A DNA stretch of 54,000 bases from assembly GCF_030272615.1 (NCBI RefSeq), contig NC_081415.1, positions 422,064,757 to 422,118,756 of the forward strand. The letters run 5' to 3'. The notes under the pieces were generated by a model. It did no database searches and was not told where the DNA came from. It saw only the letters and a list, made by a program, of their open reading frames with translations. The translations under genes and the position numbers were made by a program. Positions 1-11,602 of this stretch are shown here, piece by piece (positions within the stretch are counted from its first letter, which is position 1; each line of letters begins with the position of its first letter). This stretch comes from Cryptomeria japonica. Its lineage: Eukaryota > Streptophyta > Pinopsida > Cupressales > Cupressaceae.

Positions 1-2
1 TC

Positions 3-1524
3 ATACAATTGAAATCTAATAAATTACCAAGAGGTCTAGTGGAATTAGAAATAACCTTCAACGCACAAGACAAGATGGAAACAAAAATAGCTTTGGCCAA
101 AGAAAATGATGTTGATCAGATTAACTTAGGAAATGAGGAGTCCCCGAGACATGTGTACATAGGGAAAAGTTTAACCCTAAAAATGAGACAAGAATTGGGG
201 GTCTTACTCAAGAAATATAGACATGTGTTTGCCTGGTCATATGATGATTTTAAAGCCTATAGAGAAGATTTATTTCAGCATGAAATACCACTCAAATTAG
301 ATGCTAAACCATTTAGACAAAAACAAAGGCCTATAAATCCTACATTGTTACCCAAAATGAGAGAAGAAATAATTAAGATGAAAGATGTAGGGATAATTAA
401 ATCTTGTAGATATTCTACTTGGGTTTCAAACTTGGAACCTGTTAGAAAAAAGAATGGAGATATCAGACTATGTGTGGATTTCAGGAACCTAAATATATCA
501 TTATTAAAAGATAACTATCCTTTTCCCAACATGGATATGATATTGCAGAAAGTAACCGGGTGTGAATTGCTATCTATGATGGATGGATTTTCAGGCTATA
601 ACCAAGTGAAGGTCAGAGAAGTTGAACAGTACAAGACAACTTTTACGACACCATGGGGTACATATGTGTATGCTAGAAAGCCCTTTGGGTTGACTAACGC
701 GGGAGCCACTTTCTAAAGCGCGATGGATGTAGCATTTGCAGAACTTATTGATGTAATCATGGTGGTATATCAAGATGACATGAATGCCTACTCAAAAAGG
801 GTAGAAGACCATTGTAATCACTTGGAAAAAATTTCAAAAGAGAATTGGAATATGGAATATCACTCAACCCAAGGAAATGTCACTTTGGTGTTGAGGAGGG
901 AAAGCTTTTAGGACATATAATGTCTAAGAAAGGAGTGAGAATCAATCCAGAGAGGGTGTCTGCAATTAATGAAGTTCACATCCCAAAAACCATCAAGGCT
1001 ATTCAGTCATTCATTGGCCAGATAAATTTTGTCATAAGATTTATCTTGAATTTTGCAGATATTGTGAAACCTATAGTGTGGATGTTGAAAAAGGGAGCTA
1101 GAATAGATTGGATGCATTTGTAGCCATCAAGAAGGTAATAACTGAAGCACCTGTGTTGATGTCACCAGATTTCAGTAAACCATTTTTAATATTTTCCTTT
1201 GCTTCCCATCACATAGTAGCAGCGGTGTTATTACAAAAGAATAAAGATGGTTGTGAACAACCCATTGCATACTTCAGTAAATCATTAAGCCCTACTAAAA
1301 TAAAGTATGAGATAAATGAAAAATAGGCCTATGCCTTGGTGAAAGCAGTCAAACACTTTAGGCCATATCTGGTAGGGGCAAAAGTGATAGCCTATGTCCC
1401 TAATGCAGTAGTGAAGGATATATTTAGACAAACTGAGGTCACAGGGAAAAGATGTAAGTGGATAAATTGAATCCAAGAGTTCAACATTGAGTTTAAAATT
1501 TCACAAGTCATAAAAGGACAGGGA
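3..1524 (+). pseudogene. Ty3 pol: reverse transcriptase and RNase H, broken
   Basis: The frame is open at the window edge. RT blocks are clear: FRQKQRPINP (about 310-340), VRKKNGDIRLCVDFRNLN (about 440-490), MMDGFSGYNQ (about 575-605) and FTTPWGTYVYARKPFGL (about 640-690). The catalytic box reads YQDD (768-779) where YLDD or YVDD is usual. RNase H-like sequence follows at about 1108-1500, with AYFSKSL at about 1267-1287. Lesions are an in-frame TAA at 714-716 directly after ATF, a frameshift near 845, another near 1110, TAG at 1324 and TGA at 1468. The first RNase H aspartate is not evident in the LIFSFASHH stretch, so the domain may have been inactive before the gene decayed. Confidence 0.85.
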
Positions 1525-2872
1525 TTGGCTAGACTCCTAGTTGAAGCAGATGTTGAGGAATCGCAGATAAATGAAATTAGGATAGAAGAAGCTAATTTTA
1601 GTATTGAACACACAATTTGGTATAAAGACATTGTGTATTACCTCAAACACATGAAGTATCCAGACAGTATGACTGACAATCAAAAGAGGACTTTAAAGTT
1701 GCAGTCTTCAAAGTATGTGATAGTTAATGGTGACTTATATTGGAAAAATAGAGATGGAATATTGCTACATTGCTTAGATGAGCACCAGGAGGAAAAAATC
1801 TTGCAGGAAATGCATAGTGGGGTATGTGGGGGTCATTTCTTTGCTAAAACTATAGCCCATAAGATACTGGGGGTTGGATATTACTAACCACATGCCTTCA
1901 ATGATTCTTATAAGTATGTTAGGAAGTGTGAACCTTGCCAGAAGTTCTCAAAAAAAAAATACCAGGGAGCACTCCCGCTGAGACCCATGCAGACAAAAGA
2001 ACCCTTCCAACAATGGGGATTGGATTTTATAGGAGAAATATCTGATAGATCGAGTGGAGGTCATAGATGGATATTGGTAGCTACTGATTACCTTACCAAG
2101 TGGGTAGAAGCAATGCCTACAAGACAAGCTACTAGTAAAGTGGTAGTCAAGTTCATGATAAAAAATATTGTATCCAAGTTAGGTGTCCTTGCAAGAATCA
2201 TTACTGACAACAGTATGTGCTTCAGATCTGAAGAATTTAATAATTTCTGTGAGGAGTATGGCATTAGGATATCACATTCATCCCTTTACCATCCTCAAGG
2301 AAATGGACAAGCCGAATCCAGCAATAAAAATATTCTCAAGATCATTAAGAAAGTGTTGGGACAGAATAAGAGTGCATGGGACTCAAAACTGGGTTTGACA
2401 CTCTGGGCGGATAGGATAACTATAAAAAAAGTCTACAGGAAGGTCCCCATTTTAATTGGTATATGGCAAGAGGGCTAGACTCCCCCTCGATAATCTCTTG
2501 CATGTTGACAAATTTATCATACAAGAAGAAATTGATATTGAGGATCCTCTACAAGAAAGACTTGTACAATTAATAGAACTGGATGAAATCAGGATGGAAG
2601 CTCAAAAACAAAATATCAAAGCACAAAACCAGATGAAGAGGTTGTATGACAGAAGGACGACAAACAAAAAATTTGAGGTAGGTGATTGGGTACTGATGTG
2701 GGATGCGATAAATCAAGAGAAAGGCAAGCAAGGAAAATTTGAAGCTTTATGGCTAGGGCCATTTGTAATTGTAAACAAAGCAGGGGAAGATTCCTATTTT
2801 CTACAGAGTGCTACAGGAGAGATCCAAGAATTGCCAGTACATGGACAATTCCTAAAATATTTCTTTTCTTAG
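1525..2872 (+). pseudogene. Ty3 pol: integrase, broken
   Basis: Integrase inserts the cDNA copy into the host genome. The N-terminal zinc-binding region is visible as HSGVCGGHF (about 1813-1840) and CEPCQK (about 1930-1947). The DDE core follows: D in GLDFIGEI (about 2020), D in IITDN (about 2197-2211) and E in GNGQAESS (about 2302-2325). A C-terminal part with YGKRARLP (about 2458-2481) and a basic SH3-like tail with VGDWVLMW (about 2681-2704) ends at TAG/TAA near 2872. Breaks are a TAA at 1885-1887 and a frameshift between about 2400 and 2456. The residue after TDN is Ser rather than the usual Gly. Confidence 0.88.
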
Positions 2873-3234
2873 TAACAAGATATTTTTCCATGTATAGTAG
2901 ATTAGGACATATCCTCCCATTGTAGATACCACAGTTTTCCATTAGTATGTTCTCCCTAAACCAGAGATTTTGAGTTCTCGAAGGCATCCATAGCATACCT
3001 TCGTCCCCATTCAGAGCCACTATTGAACAGTTTATTTATAGTGACAATAAACCATGAGTTCATGTTGAAACTACAAAAGTTTTCTAAAAAATGATTAAGT
3101 GTGCCTTTAAGAGTTCCTATAAAGACCATTGAAAATTTCATTGACATTAGGTTCACAACCCTTATCGGCCAAACTCAACCATCAGATAAGCACAACTAAC
3201 TCTCATTGAAAGGCCTAGTTTCACCGAAAAGGAC
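2873..3234 (+). other. spacer between pol and the downstream ORFs
   Basis: About 360 bases without a convincing reading frame. It lies inside the Ty3 element between the integrase stop and the next ORF. Nothing else recognised. Confidence 0.5.
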
Positions 3235-3657
3235 ATGCCCATTGTGTCGAAGAAACAGTTGAAATATTCCTCGATAGAATATACCATCGAAGGGATCATA
3301 GCTGCAAGTAGACCCGAAAGGAATTCGTCGAAGTTATTTTTCTCATCGAAAAATACATTAAAAAAGCTAGCGACTATATTATTTCAAAGAAATGTGGGCC
3401 CCGGAGAACCGATACAGCAATAGGCCAACAAATTAAAAGGGCACATCGAAGATGGATTGATCATCGGTGAAAGGTTTTTTGCTCCTAGAGAAATGAAGAG
3501 TTTCATCGAAATGGCAGTATCGAGTGAGATGAGAAGACCACTCATCGATGAAAACTTGAAAGTCAAACAAATCATTTCAAGATATAACGACGAGCTGGGA
3601 TTCATCGAAAAGGAAAGCGACAAAACTCCCATTAGGAAGGAGTGGGACCCATTTTGA
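3235..3657 (+). pseudogene. unrecognised small ORF downstream of pol
   Basis: An ATG at 3235 opens about 141 codons in one frame to TGA at 3655-3657, with a single internal TAG at 3421 (probably CAG originally). The product is basic and polar with no domain I recognise. It lies in the 3' region of the Ty3 element, ahead of the long accessory ORF, and overlaps a cluster of TCGA motifs. It could be a real element protein, the N-terminal part of the accessory ORF, or chance. Confidence 0.35.
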
Positions 3658-4116
3658 TGAAAATTAATGTTTCTCTGGAAACTTAAAGCATATTGGTGAA
3701 AATAATAATCTCACTGAAACGAAGGTAAGTTTGATGAGAAAAGGTCTTTCGATGATAAAGAAATGGATGGTGTCGAAGAGAAATGTTTCATCGAAGTAAA
3801 CAATAGCATCTTGTCTGCCACAGAACATCGAAGAAAGGGAAAACTAACCATTAGATGAAGCAATTACTCCCTGCCGTGAAATTATTCAAAAAATAAATGA
3901 ACTCTGGTTGTCATAAATTTAAAATGAGTGAATTCATGATCGTTGCTCAACAAACGGATGTAACTGATGAAACTACTGCAAGATCACAATAAAACAATAG
4001 GATAGAGGGAAATTATGGCAACATTGGCTGGAGAATTCACTGAGAGTTTTTTTCAAGGAAGAGCAGAAAGCCTAGAGTACTAAGTAAATTCCCCATTCCT
4101 AGTCTTTGAAATTATA
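3658..4116 (+). other. spacer within the Ty3 element
   Basis: About 460 bases with no supported gene. TCGA motifs continue up to about 3831. Confidence 0.4.
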
Positions 4117-5033
4117 ATGGAAAATTCTTCGTCTAAGAAGACGGGATAGGAAGTCGAAGGAAGCCAAATCCGCAGAGGAAAAGCCAAAGATGCAAAAGAA
4201 GGAGGGTCGCCCATTACACCAGGATCTATTAGATCAACTTCCTGCCTCAAGCCACCGATCAAAAAAGATTAAGTCAGAAGATGAAGGCCTAGAAGACAAA
4301 TTTGACAACCTAGGAGACATTTGGACAGAGATTAGAGGGCATGAGTTGTTCATATTTGGGTATGTGCGAAGAAACGCTCCAGAACCTACAAATAACTTAT
4401 GGAGATTAAATCTTGGGAAGCTAGTGGTACGAAATGTCTTCATGAATGTCGAACTTATGAAGTCTCTGGCAAACAATTATGATCCCAAGACAAAGACCAT
4501 ATATGATTATATGAGAAAGCCAATAGTGTCCACCACTAGGGAGATTATAGAAAATGTATTTGATCTGGACTGGGGGTTTTAAGAGAAAGTAGACACCAGC
4601 AAGCTCACCTGGGATTATTTCAATATGGAAGATATCTATAAAAGGTGGAGGCTCCCCATCCATAGACCAAAAGTTGTAGGGTCAATATTGCCATTTGGTG
4701 GAGGAGATAAAGCTCCTTTTGATGTCACTCTTTTCCTTCCATATTTCAAGTATACGTATTACTGTGTGGCCCAAGTCTTAGGAATTGAAGCCCCCCGTTA
4801 ATGAATATAATGGCTATGATAATCTGTGCAGACATAAAATCAAAAGATCCTAGGATGTTTGACTTTGCTGCTTATATGTTTGAGGCTGTGAATTACGGGT
4901 TAGAATAATTGAAGGGAGATATGGTCAATGTCCACTTCAAGTATTACTCTTTCCTCATGCACATATTACTGAGTGTTGGGCATGGTAACGGATTATGGTC
5001 AGATGGGTTGTGTGTCAGAGCTTATCACAAAGC
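4117..5033 (+). pseudogene. Ty3 accessory (3') ORF, N-terminal part, interrupted by an LTR element
   Basis: I place the start at ATG 4117-4119 (MENSSSKK), followed by a TAG at 4147 and a frameshift near 4180, then a long frame from 4190. It encodes a globular region with FIFGYVRRNAPEPTNN, NNYDPKTKTIYDYMRKP and DFAAYMFEAVNYGLE. Stops lie at 4580 (TAA) and 4906 (TAA), and a frameshift sits in the C-run near 4790-4796. At 5033 the frame is cut by the nested element and resumes at 12811. The block SLANNYDPKTKTIYD resembles AATSQFDPVSRSVKD in the ORF at 16616, and the segment from DFAAYM onward resembles DLCTCM in the nested element's own ORF. I know no function; extra ORFs in this position are known in plant Ty3 elements, and the overall look recalls plant mobile domain proteins. 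Confidence 0.6.
5029..5033. repeat. target-site duplication AAAGC, left copy
   Basis: AAAGC lies directly before the TG of the left LTR and is repeated at 12808-12812 directly after the CA of the right LTR. Confidence 0.93.
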
Positions 5034-6241
5034 TGATGAATACTAAGAGGGGGGGTGAATTAGTATACCAAAAAATACTGAACTCAAACACTTTATCAGT
5101 CTAGCAGTAAACCGGTATAACAATTTAACTAACAAACAGGTTAACACAAATGCAAACCAAACAGCAAGTAAGGCATTCACCCATAGAAGCACAATCACCA
5201 TAACACAAGAGATTTTTATGTGGAAACACAAATGGGAAAAACCACGGTGAGATGAAACTCACAAGTAACTATCTGCAGAACAGTAACCAGACCAGTTAAG
5301 GTCATACAATGTTCTTTACCAGAACAAATCTTGTTAGGAATCTCAATCTCTGTTAGGAGATAAGTCTGATTAAAGACTACCTTGTGAGAGGATTTCAAAT
5401 CCACAAATGTGAATCACCTTGTTAGAGGATTTACAAAGCCTTTTCTGGGCCTACCCGGTTAAGGGTTTCTGACTTGTCAAAGATGTGAGTAATCAACAAG
5501 TGAATGATCTAGCAAATGGCACAGTCTGCTTGATTAGATCCATGGTAGCTCATTGCTAATGCATTTCAGCATTACTTCAGTCTTTAGTAAATCCACACTC
5601 TATTACAGCACACAGACTTGATCTTCTTTGTTAAGATCGCACATACAAGAACTCATCAACCACCAAAAACCCTAATAGCTACTCTCCTAAAACCCTAGAC
5701 ATGATGTCCTTGAAAGGAATCTGATTTCATGTTGGTCCAATAGGATTACATTGCAAGTTCCTAGGTTCAGTGTATCTAGACACATTTGGTAACACGACAC
5801 AAAATCACCGTTAAAGTGTCGATGGATGGTAACTCATCACAAAAATATATCAGTTGGTAACTCATCATAGAGTATTACTGGTTTATACAACTTTACTGAT
5901 TACCGGTTGGTAACTCAGAGTAATACCGGTTTAACTATTAAACAGATTACCGGTTTGACAAAAATGAAGACTGGGAAAATAATAATTGTCGCTTTTAGTT
6001 CCTTTGCTCCGTTCCGCTTGAGATCCTCAAACCGCTCGAGGTCTTCATGTCGCTTGAGATCTTCATGCCGCTTGAGATCGGTAAAAACTTTCTACAAAAC
6101 ACCGATAGTCTAAAGACTACAACATAATATCGGTTTGGAACAAATATCGGTCGAGCATAATTCATACATAAAAAAAGTGATCTCATAGCAAGTGTCTGTC
6201 CATCAATGACAATCACAACATAATCATCAAAAATGCCAACA
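5034..6241 (-). repeat. 3' LTR of the nested element
   Basis: It runs from TGATGAATAC to GCCAACA on the plus strand and is nearly identical over its length to 11603-12807. On the element's strand it begins TGTTGGCATTTTTGATG. It contains an 18-bp tandem repeat (about 6013-6084) and several ACCGGT motifs. The neighbouring purine tract on the inner side marks this as the 3' LTR. Confidence 0.92.
6013..6084. repeat. 18-bp tandem repeat inside the LTR, four copies
   Basis: Units are of the form CCGCTTGAGATCNTCAWR, with copies starting near 6012, 6030, 6048 and 6066. The same array, more diverged, is in the other LTR at about 12580-12650. Confidence 0.75.
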
Positions 6242-6256
6242 ATCTCCCCCTTTGGC
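6242..6256 (-). promoter_or_regulatory. polypurine tract of the nested element
   Basis: On the minus strand the bases read GCCAAAGGGGGAGAT, directly before the TGTTGG start of the 3' LTR. This is the usual plus-strand DNA primer site of LTR elements. Confidence 0.88.
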
Positions 6257-6560
6257 ATTGATGACAACACTTAGGAAAAATTTTGACATCTAAGTGTTTT
6301 ACAAAAATAATATGCCATAATCAAAAATACTCCCCCTAAGCATATACACTATCCCTTTGCAGAAAATACAATGTATACCACTTCCTTATAGAGATAAACA
6401 TGAGAGTATACATAGCATGCATCAAAAAATTTCAATACCAGAATACTTCTCTCCCTTTGCCAACAATGACAAAATACAGCTGAATAACCCCTGTTTCTAT
6501 TAGCTGAATAAATGTTTATGACAATAAAAAGTGAAACTTGTCAAAAATAGATTTAAAGTC

Positions 6561-9500
6561 CTACATAAATTTCTTCAGGGATAAGGACCATGACTCAAGC
6601 AATGAGGTAGAAACCTCACTCTCCATTTGCATCTAGGATACTTGTTCCTCCATGGTGTCCAAGGTACTCATCTCTTGAGTAACCGTCAAGGCATCCAGAT
6701 TGAGATAGCATTTCTGAAGTATTTGCAGTCTTGGTAGTAGAACCAGTTGTAGTTCCTGCAAATCCCTGGTCCTGTTGCTGATCTCCAAATCAATTCTTGC
6801 AGCCTGAAGTTGAAATCAGTGAACGGTTTTCCCATAAGCAGTAAAGGAATCATATGGCATCTTGAAGGTTCTTATGAATCTCTGCAAATCAGTTTGCAGT
6901 TTGTCTTTCTGAGCAAGCACATCATCACAGAATAGATGGGGTTCACATATCTTACTGAGCAGTAATTTTCCCTCATCCATTGCATCTCTGATGTCCTTCT
7001 GTGCCTTCTGCAGATCGGATCAGAGCTCATGTAACTTTTTCACGAAGGCAGTGTTCAAAGCCTTTTCATGCTCCTTCTTGGCATTCGCTTCAGCAACCTC
7101 TTCCAGGCTTTGTACCTGGTCCTCCACAACTGTGCATAAGAGTTTCAACTGAGCCAGAGAGGAATCGATACTAGGGAGGTTGGTACCGGGTATCAAACCG
7201 GTAAGAGTGTCCACCGCAGCTTGGATCACATCTTGCTCCTTCTTCCTCCTTATCACCTCTAGGCATTCTTGAGCAAGCTTAATGCTTTGCAGCAACTCCG
7301 ATTCGTTTGCAGATTGGAGGTCAATGGGACTAGTAATGTCATCTTGTTTGGCTTGACTACCGGTTGCCTTTGGGGTCTCCACTTGAGTGCTCTATGCTGC
7401 TTCCTCCTTCTCTTTCGCTCTTTGCTTTTCTTCTTCTGCCTTCTTTTTCTCCTCTTCCCTAGTCTTCCTTTTCTCTTCTTTCTTCTCCTCCTCTTCTTTC
7501 CGCTTCTCTTCATCTTCGTCCTTCTTCTTCTTTTCCTCTTCCAGCTTCCTTTTCTCCTCTTCCTTTCTCTTCTCCTCTTCCTTTTTCTTCTCCTCTTCCT
7601 TTCTCTTCTCCTCTTCTTGTTTCTTTTCTTCTTCCTTCTCCGCTTCCTTCTTCTTCTTCTCTTCCTCTTGTCTCTTTTCTTCTTCCTTCCGTGTCTTTTC
7701 CACTTCCTTCTCTTGTCTCTTGTTCTCCTCTTCTTTTCTCCTGTCCTCTTCTTGTTTCCTCTTTTCTTCTTCTTTTCTCTTTTCCTCTTCATCTTCATGT
7801 TTCTTCTTTCCTTCTTCTTGTTGCTTCTTCTCTTCCTCTGCCTGTTTTTCCTGTCCTGCCGCATCAGTTGGTGTACCCGGAGTAACATCTTCATCATTCA
7901 AGGCATCAACATCAATGGGTTCCATTTGATCAGTGACTATTACTCCTTCACTGTCATACGCCTCATCCGGTTGATTGATTTCTGGTTCTTGCTCAGCTTT
8001 CCTGTTGGCTTCTGCCACTTGGTGCAAATTTAGAGCGGATTGAGCAAGGGAGTGGGTATCTTTTACCACTTCCAGAACTTTTCCTTCTAGCAACAGGAGT
8101 CTCCTTCTTCTCATGAAGAAGAGGCCCTTATATCTTTCCACCGCTTCATAAAGTTCTGATTTAGGTACATCAGGAAAGTATTGTACAAATACTTCCTCTC
8201 TTATTTCCTGTTCCTTCTCTATGGCAATGCGTCACTTGTTATCTAAAGAATTATATAAAGAATCAGGTGTCTCAGATTTAATTTTTGATGGCCACCAGTC
8301 ATTAATACATAAATAATTAATGACTTCCTGTTCAACTTCTTCTTTTTCATCATCATTAAAATCATCAAAGTACTCTTTCAAATCACCAAGCACTTTTCTT
8401 CTAATATTCTTAATAGTTCTTTGACAATGTGTCAAAGGTTTGTAGGAGGAAATATCAATATTTACCGGTGCAGATGTTGTCGGTTCATTCTTTGTCTATT
8501 TCCTCGTTTGCCTAGTCTTCTTAGGCTGTTCTTCAGAAACAGTGTCCTCTAAGTCTGGTGTGTTGTCTTTTGTCTTCTGCTTTCTCTCAAAGACTTTGGT
8601 AGGTGCAGCTTCTGGTTTCTTCTTTGCTGGTGACTGCTTGGTCACTTTGGGACTTGTTGCAGTAACCAGTGTCGATACTGAAGGCACTGACTTTCCCTTC
8701 TTTACTGAAGGTTCTTCAACTGGTGTAACCCTTTCCAAATAGGTATCAGTTCTCTTTTCCTTTGGATCAAGGGGTGAGGCGAGTAGGGTAGAGGCATACC
8801 CATCTAGCATGTCATACATTACCTCATATCCCATGGGTTCCACTTCTTCCTATCTAGGCTCAACCGCCTCCATTATGAACTCATCAACTTTGATGGTGAA
8901 GCAGATGTCATCTTCATATTTCTTGACAATATCACCTGATATTCTCACTCTTTGGCTCATTTTGCGTCTGAACTCATCAAAGTATTTGTTCAGAACTTTT
9001 GGATAACCGGTTCCAACCGCTTGAAGGCTTTCCTTGATTTTCTTTGTAACCAGTTGGTCTGCCACTGAATAGCTCCAACTCCTGGGAAATAACCTTGGAA
9101 GTAGAAGAACAACCCAACCAATAGTTGTCCAAACTTAAATCTCAAGGCATTGTCCTGTTTAATCAACTTCAGGTTCACCAGAAGTTGCCTTTGCATACAG
9201 GTGCATAAGTCAAATGATGCATCTTCCATGATCATCCTGTAGACAGCATTTACCATTGTAGCAGAGACAAAGTTGATCTTGCTAGCATAAAATGTCCGGT
9301 AACCTATTACCATGCAGGCATATTTGACCAGATCATCCTTGATAGGATTGATGGTCATTCTCCATTGGTCGCTCACAGAACCGGTGAGCTTGGTCATTTC
9401 CATCTTGTCGATCTTCCTTAGGGTTGGCACTTCTCCGACATTACAGAAACCGGTGATGGCATGAATCGCTTTCGGTGTGATGTCATGTGTCCGCTCTAAG

Positions 9501-9832
9501 TACATTCTATCACCGTACACTCTGTTCATAATGATGCGGATGTGATCATCTGAAAACTCTTCAAGGAAATAGACCGCATTGTGAAGCTTCTTCTTTTCCA
9601 AGACGTTGAATTCTGGTTTGATCTTCTTGTCCTTTCCGTAGAATAAGCATAACTGAGAATGGATCATCAGAGATCCTAGGTCTTCAATTTTACAATCAAT
9701 ATAGTCTAAAATACCTTCCTCCACTATAACACCAGCAGGTATTTGAGATAGGGCATTATATTTTGCCTTCCATTGGATGAAGTATATTGAATCAACGGGT
9801 GCACTAGAGCTAGAGTGTGATGCGGAAGCCAT
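6561..9832 (-). pseudogene. long accessory ORF of the nested element, decayed
   Basis: It starts at ATG 9830-9832 (MASASHSSSS). The first 280 codons form a globular region with HDITPKAIHAITGF and an aromatic segment ending FYFQGYFPGVG. A frameshift near 9060 then leads into one frame that continues to about 6561, interrupted by stops at 8850, 8496, 8232, 7392, 7020, 6816 and 6633. The middle is rich in Pro, Lys and Ser, then acidic (MEPIDVDALNDEDV, about 7890-7930), then an extreme Lys/Glu/Arg-rich helix (7395-7860), then a likely coiled coil (6600-7380). The intact product would have been about 1090 residues. It occupies most of an element without pol. Parts resemble the Ty3 accessory ORF at 4117 and the ORF at 16616. 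Function unknown; a plant mobile domain-like origin is only a guess. Confidence 0.7.
7395..7860 (-). repeat. Lys/Glu/Arg-rich low-complexity coding repeat (single-helix type)
   Basis: About 155 codons made almost only of E, K and R with some Q and D, with recurring units such as RKEEEKKKEEEK. The alternation of acidic and basic residues at i/i+4 fits an ER/K single alpha-helix. On the plus strand it is a polypyrimidine tract of CTTCTC type units, so replication slippage may have lengthened it. It lies inside the long accessory ORF. Confidence 0.8.
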
Positions 9833-10350
9833 GATAAACAAAGAAATTTGAAAAATACCTTTGTAAATCAAAATTTAGGGCTTGCAAATTACACTTCGAC
9901 ACACACTCCTTCAATTGTTGAACTGCCACTTTGTGTTCTACACTTGACCGATTGATATTAGCTTTTGATTCTTCTTCAAGGTTTTGAAAATTCTTCAAAT
10001 CACAATCCAAATCGCTTTTCATCGCTCAACGCTTAAAAACTTCTTCACTCGAGAACTAATAAGTGAAAAATGACTTGAAAAATCCTTTTAAACAAGTTCT
10101 TCACCTACCATAATAAATGCTCCACTATTAGGGCGTAAACCCTAATTTGCCTTTTACCATTTCCGGTCTTCTGCCAGTTGACTGGTATCACATACTGGTT
10201 AATGTCTTTTACCAGTGTAAACCAGGGGTTCAAAACATTTCACCGTTTGCTCCCCCTAAGCTTTTCTGATGCTTAGTTTGTCGGTTCAGTGACTTCCACA
10301 CTAGGTGCAGAAGCCGGTTCTTCTTGAGACACTTCTTCTGGCTTCTTCTT
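9833..10350 (-). other. spacer between gag remnant and accessory ORF
   Basis: About 520 bases inside the nested element with no supported reading frame. This is where protease, integrase and RT would be expected in a complete element if the accessory ORF is a 3' ORF; none is present. Confidence 0.5.
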
Positions 10351-10893
10351 TCAAGTTTTCTTCATATCCGCTTGAACAGTTTCAACATCAATATTTCCTT
10401 CTGGAGTGACCGACATATCATCCAATATGTTCTTTCTTGTTCTGTAGAATCTTGTTGTATGACCCAGTTTGTTGCAATGATAGCAAATCATTCCAGGTTC
10501 TCTCCAAGGTCCATTATTCATGTTTCCATTCTTCCTTCTGCATGTTGCAGCAGTGTGACCACTACCATGACAAATCAAACAGGCTTCTCTCCTTTCAATT
10601 GCCACTTGATAGCCACTGCTTCCTGACTGATGATTGTAGGTATTCAACTGGTTTGCGTTTCGGTTCCCAGAGGGTTTAGGAAAAACTCCTTGACTCCTTT
10701 GAGGATACCTTCCGATGTTGTGCATGATAGACCTACATTCAAATGCTCTATGCCCAAACTTGTTGCATGCATAACAATTACCATGGAATATATTGGGTCT
10801 AGGCTTATCGTTTAGAAAATAAGGAAAATTATTGTAAGCCTTACTTCTACATACATTAGCAGTGTGTCCTTCCTTGAGACAATTAAAGTGACA
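10351..10893 (-). pseudogene. gag remnant with four CCHC zinc knuckles
   Basis: In one minus-strand frame four knuckles are visible: CHFNCLKEGHTANVC, CYACNKFGHRAFEC, CLICHGSGHTAATC and CYHCNKLGHTTRFY. The last has Tyr in place of the final Cys. Such knuckles bind the element RNA during packaging. The frame ends in a stop near 10351. A frameshift separates it from the coiled-coil part at 10959-11552. The usual N-terminal gag domains of copia elements are missing. Confidence 0.85.
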
Positions 10894-10958
10894 GGTTTGA
10901 ACCTTTGCTTACCTTTATCCTTTGGTGTCGGTTGCTTCTTTGATGCTCCATATTTTGT

Positions 10959-11552
10959 TCAAGAGGTCTCACCTTCCTCATAATCAGAGAAACCAAGTCC
11001 ATTGGTATTCTTTACCGGTTTAGCTGATTCAAGCTTCTGCTCTAGCTTGACAGTGCTCTTATTGAATTTGGCAAGTATTTCCTTTGACTCGGTAAGTTCT
11101 TTGGCAATAGCAACACTGGATTCCTTTAAGGTTGCATTCTCAGAAACAACCATGTGTAGTTCACCTTGCATTTCTTCCTTTTCCATTTTATTTTCATGAA
11201 GATGAGTGGTAAGTGCATTGATCTCTTGCTTCAACTTGGAGATCTCATGATCTTTGTCTTTTACCAGATCTTTAGCTTTCCTCCGGTTCTCAAGCTCTTG
11301 ACACATTCTGATAGTTAGTCCTTCAAGTTCCCTTCTTAGGTTGGCATTAGACTCATTCAGTTTTTCAACTTCTTGAACTAGGGCTTCCATGTCCGCTTCA
11401 TCAGAAGAACTGTTTTTAGTTAGCTCCATCAGTTTTTCAGCATGCTCTCTTCTTTTTGCCTGAGAGGCCTTATATTTGACTTTAAGTTCATCATAGGCTT
11501 CCTCAGTCTTAGTGAGCTGATGAGTAAGTTCCCTCATAGTGTATTCCCCCAT
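10959..11552 (-). pseudogene. coiled-coil gag fragment
   Basis: The ATG at 11550-11552 (MGEYTMREL) lies only 31 bases after the primer-binding site. The 197-residue product is almost entirely heptad-rich coiled coil (for example KDHEISKLKQEINALTTHL) and ends SDYEEGETS at a TGA. Reading past that TGA gives a basic linker leading, after a frameshift, to the zinc knuckles at 10893, so the two were probably one gag protein. Confidence 0.75.
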
Positions 11553-11583
11553 ATCTCTTTCCAAGTGGTTAGACTTATAGAAA

Positions 11584-11600
11584 GGTTGGCTCTGATACCA
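11584..11600 (-). promoter_or_regulatory. primer-binding site, tRNA-iMet type
   Basis: On the minus strand TGGTATCAGAGCCAACC lies two bases after the end of the 5' LTR. TGGTATCAGAGC is complementary to the 3' end of plant initiator methionine tRNA. Confidence 0.92.
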
Positions 11601-11602
11601 AT

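Noticed and set aside
7259-8033. Long plus-strand and alternate-frame ORFs rich in Leu/Ser/Phe or Arg/Lys
   Set aside because: They are shadows of the Lys/Glu-rich minus-strand repeat; composition follows the CTTCTC repeat only.
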